From positions 8,076 through 72,075 of the forward strand of contig CAVQSI010000034.1 in the NCBI GenBank assembly GCA_963715825.1: a DNA stretch of 64,000 bases. Direction: 5' to 3'. Under the pieces are notes generated by a model, which was given only the letters and a program-made list of their open reading frames with translations, made no database searches and was not told the origin of the DNA. Positions 59,436 to 64,000 of the stretch are shown in pieces (the first letter of the stretch is position 1; each line of letters begins with the position of its first letter). The DNA is from Sva-07 sp963715825 (GTDB lineage: Bacteria > Actinomycetota > Acidimicrobiia > Acidimicrobiales > Ilumatobacteraceae). The translations under genes and the position numbers were made by a program.

Positions 59436-60596
59436 CTAGCGCGCGGCCGGTACCGGCTGGAGGGTGCGTGCGAGGCACTGTGAGAGCTCGTCGCGCACCC
59501 GATTCGCGAGATCCGTGCGGGTGAGCCCGAGCGTTGCGGCGCGCACCGTGCGGTCGGCGAAGTCGTTGCAGACGGCGACCGAGGCGGTCATGACGGCGAA
59601 CCCACCCGATGGGCGCTCGTCGAAACGGACGAACGCCAAGAGGCCGTCGCTCGTACGGGGGCTGGCGTAACGACCGACCGACGGCGGCCCCATCTCGGAC
59701 ACGAAGTTCCCCAGACTCCACCACACCGGCGTGTCGTTGACCACCTCGAAGGGTTGCACGACATGGGGGCCGTGCATGAAGACCGCGTCGACATCGGACA
59801 TCGAGGTCACTGAGGTGACCATTGCCCGGTCGGCGACGGTCGGCCCCGTCTGCAGTTCCGTGGACACGTGCAGGCTCACGAGCACGATCTCGGCGCCGGA
59901 TCGTCTGGCCGTGGCGACGTCGTCGGCGATGCGACGCTGGTCGCGTGTGTGATTGAGCCGCCACGGTTCCGTCGGGGTGACCGTGTTGGAATACGTCGTG
60001 TAGGCGAGGTGTGCCACCTTGACGCGATCGATCTCGAAGACGGACACCGCAGACTCGGCTTCGCTCCGAGCGGTGCCCGCGGTGGTGATCCCCACGGCGT
60101 TGAGCGTGGCGATCGTCGAGTCGATGCCACCGGGACCAAGATCGTTGGCGTGATTCGACGCCGTCGAGCATCGGTCGAATCCGACGTCGCGAAGTCCGCC
60201 CGCGATCTCGTGTGGGGCCAGGAGCAGGTTGCCGCCGAACGGCGAGCGCCCGGCAGAGCCGTAGCTGCCGCCGGGGGGACCGATGGGCGTCTCCATGTGA
60301 CAGATCGCCAGGTCGGCTGCCTCGAGCACCTCCCTCATCTCGCTGAACATCGGACCGAAGTCGAAGCGCACGCCGCTCGACGAGCCGGCTGACGCCGCAG
60401 CGAAACGTACGCGCTCCTCGGTGAGCACGTCTCCACCGGCGATGATGGACAACGAACGCGGCGGTGGCGTGAGGCGTGTCGCCGGGGACGATGCGGTGGC
60501 ACCGGTTTCGAGCGTGTCGAGCGGGCCACCTGCGCTGACGAGCGCCGTCGATGCGGTTGCTGACAGCACGACGGCCATGGCGAGCCGAGCGAACAC
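59436..60596 (-). CDS. CapA family (PGA_cap) metallophosphatase-like protein, exported
   Basis: The 386-residue protein has the poly-gamma-glutamate CapA-type metallophosphatase fold: SIIAGGDVLTEERV (metal Asp), CHMETPIGPPGGSYG (Asn/Glu site), CSTASNHANDLGPGG with the His, a VFMHGPHVVQPFEVV His-x-His run and VWWSLGNFVSEMG. The start is GTG 60596, with GGGAGG 7 nt upstream and a following hydrophobic ARLAMAVVLSATASTALVSA that is a signal peptide. An upstream ATG would leave a poor signal. CapA-like proteins act in capsule or cell-envelope polymer handling; the substrate is unknown. The gene is divergent from the MFS gene, about 117 nt apart. Confidence 0.86.
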   Translation of the reverse strand: MFARLAMAVVLSATASTALVSAGGPLDTLETGATASSPATRLTPPPRSLSIIAGGDVLTEERVRFAAASAGSSSGVRFDFGPMFSEMREVLEAADLAICHMETPIGPPGGSYGSAGRSPFGGNLLLAPHEIAGGLRDVGFDRCSTASNHANDLGPGGIDSTIATLNAVGITTAGTARSEAESAVSVFEIDRVKVAHLAYTTYSNTVTPTEPWRLNHTRDQRRIADDVATARRSGAEIVLVSLHVSTELQTGPTVADRAMVTSVTSMSDVDAVFMHGPHVVQPFEVVNDTPVWWSLGNFVSEMGPPSVGRYASPRTSDGLLAFVRFDERPSGGFAVMTASVAVCNDFADRTVRAATLGLTRTDLANRVRDELSQCLARTLQPVPAAR

Positions 60597-60712
60597 ACGA
60601 GCACCTCCCACGATTCGACCCAAACGTAGCGTGGCGCTCGGGCTCGGCCGTTTCCGCCCCATGCCCATGGACGCACTCGACCGTTGCATGCTGCAAGATG
60701 GGGACGTGCCCG

Positions 60713-62221
60713 ATGGCCGCGAGAACGAGGGGAGCGCACCGACGATCGCGCGCGTGCCGATCCACGTTCGGACTGCGCCGACTGCTGATCGGCAGGGGAG
60801 CGGTGGTGCCGTTGGCCACCGCGCAAGGGCTCGCCGCCGCCGGCGACGCGTTCGTCTCGGTCAGCCTCGCCGGGTCGCTCTTCTTCAACGTCAGCCCCAA
60901 CGCATCGCGCCAGCAGGTGCTGCTGTACCTGCTGATCACGATGGCGCCGCTCGCCGTGCTGTCACCGCTGGTCGGCCCGGCCGTCGACCGGTTCCGCAGC
61001 TCGCAGCGGTTCGTGGCCGCCGGATTCTTCGCCTCGCGCGGTCTGTTCTGCCTCATCCTCGCGGTCACGTTGCTGCAGGTCGCCTTCTATCCCGTCGTCC
61101 TGCTGCTCCTGATCGCCAGCAAGGCGTCGGGCATCGTCAAGCAGACGCTGGTCCAGACGCTCGTCGACGACCCCGAGGAACTCGTTGCGACGAACGCCCG
61201 ACTCGCACGGTTCTCCAGCGTCACGGCCGCGCTCGGCGTGGTCGCCGCGAGTGGCGTGTTCGCAGTCGCCGGCGCGGAGTGGTCGTTGCGACTCGGCGCC
61301 GTGCTGTTCGCGCTCGCCGGTGCGGCGGTGTTGCGAGCGCGCCCACGATCGACCGCCGCGGTGACCCCGGACGACGTCGAGTACGCCGAAACCCACCTGC
61401 CGACCGTGGTGGTGTCGTCGATCGGCATGCTCGCGATCCGCGCCGCCGTCGGGTTCTTCATCTTCACGCTCGCGTTCACGCTGCGCCGCTCCAGCGAGCC
61501 GGCGCTCGTGTACGGCCTGGCGGCTGGGGCCTACGGCATCGGCGCGTTTCTCGGTCACACGGCGGCAACCGTGCTGCGTCGGTGGTTCCGCGAGGAGCAG
61601 TTGATCGGCCTGTCGCTCGCGCTCCCCGCGGTCTTCACGGCGATCGGGATCCTCGGCACGTCGGTGCCGCTGCTGATCGTCACGTCCGGACTCGTCGGGC
61701 TGTCGACGACGCTCGGTCGCAACGCCTTCGACGGCCTCCTGCAACGCCGCGCGCCCGAGGCGCTGCTCGGACGCGCCGGTGCCCGCTACGAGACCCGCTT
61801 CCAACTCGCCTGGGTGTTCGGCGGTCTGTTGGCGACGGCGATCTCGCTTCCGGTCGAGGTGAGCATGACCGTGCTGACGGCGATCTACGTGCCCGCCCTG
61901 GCCGTGTTCGTGCGAGGTGTCCGAGAGGCGCACCGTTTCGAGGGGCCGCCGGAGGAGCATCTCGGCGGCGCCCACGTCCGCTTGGCGATGGCGCACCAGG
62001 CGTGGGAGGCGGGGTCGCTGCGAGTGGCGATCGTCGACGCGTCGGCGGCCGTCGACCTCGCTCAGAGCGTTGCCGGGCCCGTCGTCGATGTCGACCAGCG
62101 ATGCCTGCTCGACGACCTGCGGCGACGAGCGATCGACGTCGACCACGAGGTGCGCGAGAGCGATGTGCTCCGCGCACTGCAGATCGCGGACTCGTTGATC
62201 AGGGCTGCGTCACCGACGTGA
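60713..62221 (+). CDS. MFS transporter with an extended C-terminal tail
   Basis: The 502-residue membrane protein has 10-12 hydrophobic segments, including LATAQGLAAAGDAFVSVSLAG, VLLYLLITMAPLAVLSPLVG and SLALPAVFTAIGILGTSV. The loop GPAVDRFRSSQRFVAAGFFA is the MFS motif after helix 2. A cytoplasmic C-terminal tail of about 90 residues (HLGGAHVRLAMAHQAWEAG onward) is Ala/Asp/Arg-rich and helical. The start could also be ATG 60698; both are possible because no clear ribosome-binding site distinguishes them. Substrate is unknown. The 3' end overlaps the next convergent gene by 23 nt. Confidence 0.82.
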   Translation: MAARTRGAHRRSRACRSTFGLRRLLIGRGAVVPLATAQGLAAAGDAFVSVSLAGSLFFNVSPNASRQQVLLYLLITMAPLAVLSPLVGPAVDRFRSSQRFVAAGFFASRGLFCLILAVTLLQVAFYPVVLLLLIASKASGIVKQTLVQTLVDDPEELVATNARLARFSSVTAALGVVAASGVFAVAGAEWSLRLGAVLFALAGAAVLRARPRSTAAVTPDDVEYAETHLPTVVVSSIGMLAIRAAVGFFIFTLAFTLRRSSEPALVYGLAAGAYGIGAFLGHTAATVLRRWFREEQLIGLSLALPAVFTAIGILGTSVPLLIVTSGLVGLSTTLGRNAFDGLLQRRAPEALLGRAGARYETRFQLAWVFGGLLATAISLPVEVSMTVLTAIYVPALAVFVRGVREAHRFEGPPEEHLGGAHVRLAMAHQAWEAGSLRVAIVDASAAVDLAQSVAGPVVDVDQRCLLDDLRRRAIDVDHEVRESDVLRALQIADSLIRAASPT

Positions 62222-62750
62222 CCGTGGCGCGCGGTGCGGGCGTGTCGCTCGTGTCGGTCGGCGCCGGTTCGCTGACGATCTCGAGGGTGAGCGACTCGCT
62301 CGTGTCGACCGCGACGTAGCGGACCACGTCGAGTTCGATGGCACGGGCGGGATCCGGAATCGGCCCCACCAGGAGCATGACGCCGTCGTCGCGTACGGGC
62401 TCGCTGTCGAGATCCGGGTCGAACGTGTCCGCGGCGTCGTCGGCGAAACGCACCGTCGCCCAGTCGACCGTGGCGCCGGCGACGTCGGCCTGCACGCCGA
62501 CATCGATCGTCGTGCCCTCGCTGGCGACGACGAAGATCACGGGCAGCACCGGTTCGCCGTCGTCGTCGATCACCGGCTCCTGTTCGTCGGCCTGCCAGGC
62601 AACGGCGGCGATGATGGCGTCGGCAGGCTCGACCACGTCGGTTGCCGCATCGTCGTTGGTGTCGCAGGCGGTCAGCGCGAGGACGCCCAGCAGCGCTGCG
62701 GCGCCGACGTGCACGGTGCGCGCCCGGCGTGACGACCGGTTTCCTCCCAC
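62199..62750 (-). CDS. Hypothetical secreted lipoprotein
   Basis: The 183-residue protein begins at a GTG (MGGNRSSRRARTVHV) with a hydrophobic AALLGVLALTAC ending in lipobox Cys29. A short Asp/Ala linker precedes a beta-rich domain (VIFVVASEGTTIDVGVQADV, then VMLLVGPIPDPARAIELDVV) that ends in a Thr/Pro-rich tail. TATCGT ends 6 nt upstream of the start. The 3' end overlaps the convergent transporter gene by 23 nt. Family unknown. Confidence 0.72.
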   Translation of the reverse strand: MGGNRSSRRARTVHVGAAALLGVLALTACDTNDDAATDVVEPADAIIAAVAWQADEQEPVIDDDGEPVLPVIFVVASEGTTIDVGVQADVAGATVDWATVRFADDAADTFDPDLDSEPVRDDGVMLLVGPIPDPARAIELDVVRYVAVDTSESLTLEIVSEPAPTDTSDTPAPRATVTSVTQP

Positions 62751-62756
62751 CCGGCC

Positions 62757-62762
62757 ACGATA
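62757..62762 (-). promoter_or_regulatory. Leaderless -10 element for the lipoprotein gene
   Basis: TATCGT on the minus strand ends 6 nt before the GTG start at 62750. Confidence 0.45.
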
Positions 62763-62850
62763 GGCGAGCGCAGCCGGCCCCGCAGACGGAGTTGCCGATC
62801 AGACGGCGCGGCAGCCGGGCGCGACGTGCGAGATATTTCACGCACGCACG

Positions 62851-62878
62851 TTGCGTACCACGAAATGCGTGGTATAGT
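62851..62878 (+). promoter_or_regulatory. Sigma-70 promoter with an embedded inverted repeat (phasin/histone-like gene)
   Basis: TTGCGT (62851-62856), a 16-nt spacer and TATAGT (62873-62878) form the best -35/-10 pair in the window. The spacer carries ACCACG-AAATG-CGTGGT, a perfect 6-bp inverted repeat that overlaps the -10. A protein bound there would block RNA polymerase, so it is a candidate operator, possibly for the XRE regulator encoded downstream. The next start is about 84 nt away, with an AAAGGAG ribosome-binding site. Confidence 0.75.
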
Positions 62879-62961
62879 ACGCATCAGAACGACAGATCGA
62901 GCACCCCGCACGATCGGTCAGCAACCCCGGAACACCCAACGCAACATCAAAGGAGTTCGAC

Positions 62962-63450
62962 ATGTTCGAGCAGATCAGCAAGTTCGCCAACGAGACGACC
63001 GACACTGTCAGCCGTACCGTGACCGACATCAACGTCAGCGAGCGCTTCACGACCACGAGTGACCAGGTCCTCGACGCTGTCCTCGACGCCAACCGTCGCA
63101 TCGTCGACATGGCGGTCACCACCGCCGACCGGGTGTCCGAGCAGTTCCGCAGCCAGGTCACCGTCGAGCTGCCGTTCGCCGACCGCCTCCCGACGCCCAC
63201 CGTTGCCGGTGAGCGCTACCTCGACTTCGTCGAGCGGGCCGTGTCGCTGAACCGTGACATGAACGAGCGCGTCGCCGAGATGATCAAGGCCGACAACGTC
63301 AAGGCTGCCGCCGAGAAGGCGACCGACAAGGTCGTCACCACGGCCAAGAAGGCGCCCGTCGCCAAGAAGGCCCCGGTCGCCAAGAAGACCGTCGCCAAGA
63401 AGCGCACCGCCAAGAAGACGGTTGCCAAGAAGGCCACCGCCTCGAAGTGA
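62962..63450 (+). CDS. Phasin-like protein with a Lys/Ala-rich histone H1-like tail
   Basis: The 162-residue protein has an N-terminal helix pair (MFEQISKFANETTDTVSRTV to DANRRIVDMAVTTADRV) and a coiled-coil-like body, as in actinobacterial phasin- or HBHA-type proteins. The last 35 residues are a basic tail of repeats such as KKAPVAKK, VAKKT and AKKATASK, like histone H1 or Lsr2-associated tails. Such tails bind DNA or polyanions. The gene has AAAGGAG 7 nt upstream and a strong hairpin after the stop. A role on storage granules or on the chromosome is inferred from composition, not proven. Confidence 0.78.
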   Translation: MFEQISKFANETTDTVSRTVTDINVSERFTTTSDQVLDAVLDANRRIVDMAVTTADRVSEQFRSQVTVELPFADRLPTPTVAGERYLDFVERAVSLNRDMNERVAEMIKADNVKAAAEKATDKVVTTAKKAPVAKKAPVAKKTVAKKRTAKKTVAKKATASK

Positions 63451-63471
63451 GTCGACGCTGACTGCGGCGCC

Positions 63472-63521
63472 CGACGACGGTGACGCCGGACCTCCCCCCG
63501 GTTCCGGCGTCACCGTCGTCG
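63472..63521 (+). terminator. Very strong hairpin between the phasin-like and XRE genes
   Basis: CGACGACGGTGACGCCGGA at 63472-63490 and its exact complement at 63503-63521 form a perfect 19-bp stem around a 12-nt loop. No T-tract follows. It would end transcription from the phasin-like gene. Confidence 0.9.
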
Positions 63522-63536
63522 TCGCGCGCCCAGCCA

Positions 63537-63542
63537 TAAGCT
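63537..63542 (+). promoter_or_regulatory. Leaderless -10 element for the XRE gene
   Basis: TAAGCT ends 8 nt before the ATG at 63551. Confidence 0.4.
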
Positions 63543-63550
63543 GACGAACC

Positions 63551-63931
63551 ATGAGCGACAAGTCCGACCCCCGACCCCCATTGGGTGTCGGCGCGCTCGG
63601 CGACTTCATCAGGAGCCAGCGGCGGATCGCAGACCTGTCCCAACGCGAGCTGGCCCGCCTCGCCGACCTCTCCGACGCCTACCTGAGCCAGCTCGAGCGT
63701 GGACTCCACGAGCCGTCGGTGCGAGTGCTCAACGGCCTCGCCCAGGCGCTGAACGTCCCGAGCGAGAAGCTTCTCGCCTACCTCGGTCGCCACGACGAGT
63801 CGGCCGACGAACGTGCAACCGAGTCGGCGATCGCCACCGACGACCGCCTCACCGACACCCAGAAGCAGTCACTGCTCGACCTCTACCGCGCCTTCATCGC
63901 CGCGAACGACGTCGTGGCGTCGTCGACGTAG
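63551..63931 (+). CDS. XRE family transcriptional regulator
   Basis: The 126-residue regulator has a Cro/CI-type helix-turn-helix at residues about 18-72: GDFIRSQRRIADLSQRELAR, LADLSDAYLSQLERGLHEPS and VRVLNGLAQALNVPSEKLLA. The C-terminal 50 residues are a charged helix with DTQKQSLLDLYRAFIAAND, possibly for dimerisation. It has its own promoter after the preceding hairpin. Because it lies just downstream of the phasin-like gene, it may regulate that gene, in keeping with the inverted repeat in the phasin-like gene's promoter. Confidence 0.88.
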   Translation: MSDKSDPRPPLGVGALGDFIRSQRRIADLSQRELARLADLSDAYLSQLERGLHEPSVRVLNGLAQALNVPSEKLLAYLGRHDESADERATESAIATDDRLTDTQKQSLLDLYRAFIAANDVVASST

Positions 63932-63934
63932 CCG

Positions 63935-64000
63935 TCACACGCACGCCGCATGCGGCCGGCCGTCGTCATCGGTGGCCCAGTCGGTCTCGATCGATGCGCT
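63935..64000 (-). CDS. Possible C-terminal end of a minus-strand gene (cut by window edge)
   Basis: From the window end on the minus strand, a frame encodes about 21 residues (SASIETDWATDDDGRPHAAC, then Val) and stops with TGA at 63935-63937. Codon use is compatible with coding sequence, but the piece is too short to be sure. It would converge with the XRE gene. No family can be named. Confidence 0.3.
   Translation of the reverse strand, partial: SASIETDWATDDDGRPHAACV

Noticed and set aside
56261..59524. Two long plus-strand frames opposite the hypothetical gene and fhs
   Set aside because: Opposite well-conserved genes in high-GC DNA; sequences are Arg/His/Val-rich shadows without motifs.
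60597..60689. ATG starts upstream of the CapA-like gene
   Set aside because: GTG 60596 has a better ribosome-binding site and gives the signal peptide at the N-terminus.

Overview
This is a GC-rich chromosomal segment that reads like a marine or soil actinobacterium of the class Acidimicrobiia (Ilumatobacter-like). That placement is an inference from codon bias, many GTG starts, cyclophilin, DUF2256-DUF3253, KUP and UbiB-like protein styles, and abundant CoA and acyl-CoA chemistry; no rRNA or tRNA confirms it. No tRNA, rRNA, CRISPR array, insertion sequence or prophage is visible. Genes are densely packed, often with 4-nt start/stop overlaps.

Layout. 1-1.9 kb: a cut C-terminus, a frameshifted TauE/SafE (TSUP) permease and a 3-hydroxyisobutyrate-dehydrogenase-like enzyme. 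2.0-6.6 kb: two lipoproteins and a large secreted von Willebrand D protein carrying a perfect 300-bp internal tandem repeat. 6.6-10.7 kb (minus): a MoxR ATPase/DUF58/DUF4129 membrane cassette. 10.7-12.7 kb: a PucR-type regulator remnant, type II NADH dehydrogenase and a DUF2256-DUF3253 protein. 12.7-16.9 kb: a TetR regulator with a palindromic site, a limonene-epoxide-hydrolase-like protein, a doubly frameshifted alpha/beta hydrolase, a CoA transferase and a WYL regulator. 16.9-21.1 kb: VOC and DUF1905 proteins, an internally duplicated membrane protein, a lipoprotein and an acyl-CoA dehydrogenase. 21.2-27.6 kb: Eis-like acetyltransferase, primary-type sigma factor, monooxygenase, Bax-inhibitor-like protein, epoxide hydrolase and a lipoprotein. 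27.7-31.7 kb (minus): a diiron ferritin-like pair with a third gene, an AarF/UbiB kinase and a DksA-like protein lacking zinc cysteines. 31.8-35.2 kb: a UgpABE-like ABC importer without its ATPase. 35.2-43.5 kb: cyclophilin, AlkX/YcaQ-like glycosylase, MpaB-like oxygenase, frameshifted AI-2E transporter, asparaginase II, MBL hydrolase, pectinacetylesterase-like lipoprotein and DoxX. 43.5-50.4 kb: threonine dehydratase, an overlapping retropepsin/AspA-like/RimK-RCK_C cassette, then MscS and Kup. 50.4-54.4 kb: a clavaminate-synthase-like oxygenase, an RpiR regulator and agmatine-to-putrescine genes aguB (frameshifted) and aguA. 54.5-64 kb: S4 protein, two MFS transporters, a hypothetical next to formate-THF ligase, a CapA-like phosphatase, a lipoprotein, a phasin/histone-like protein with a well-formed promoter, and an XRE regulator.

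Window-wide patterns. First, five frameshifts in otherwise intact conserved genes are all repaired by removing one base, which points to assembly errors or recent lesions. Second, a hairpin element of the form CGCGATGAGC...GCTCATCGCG occurs as doublets with the same 62-nt period at three loci and as one singleton. Third, at least 16 genes have a TAnnnT hexamer ending 6-9 nt before the start codon, as expected for leaderless transcription.
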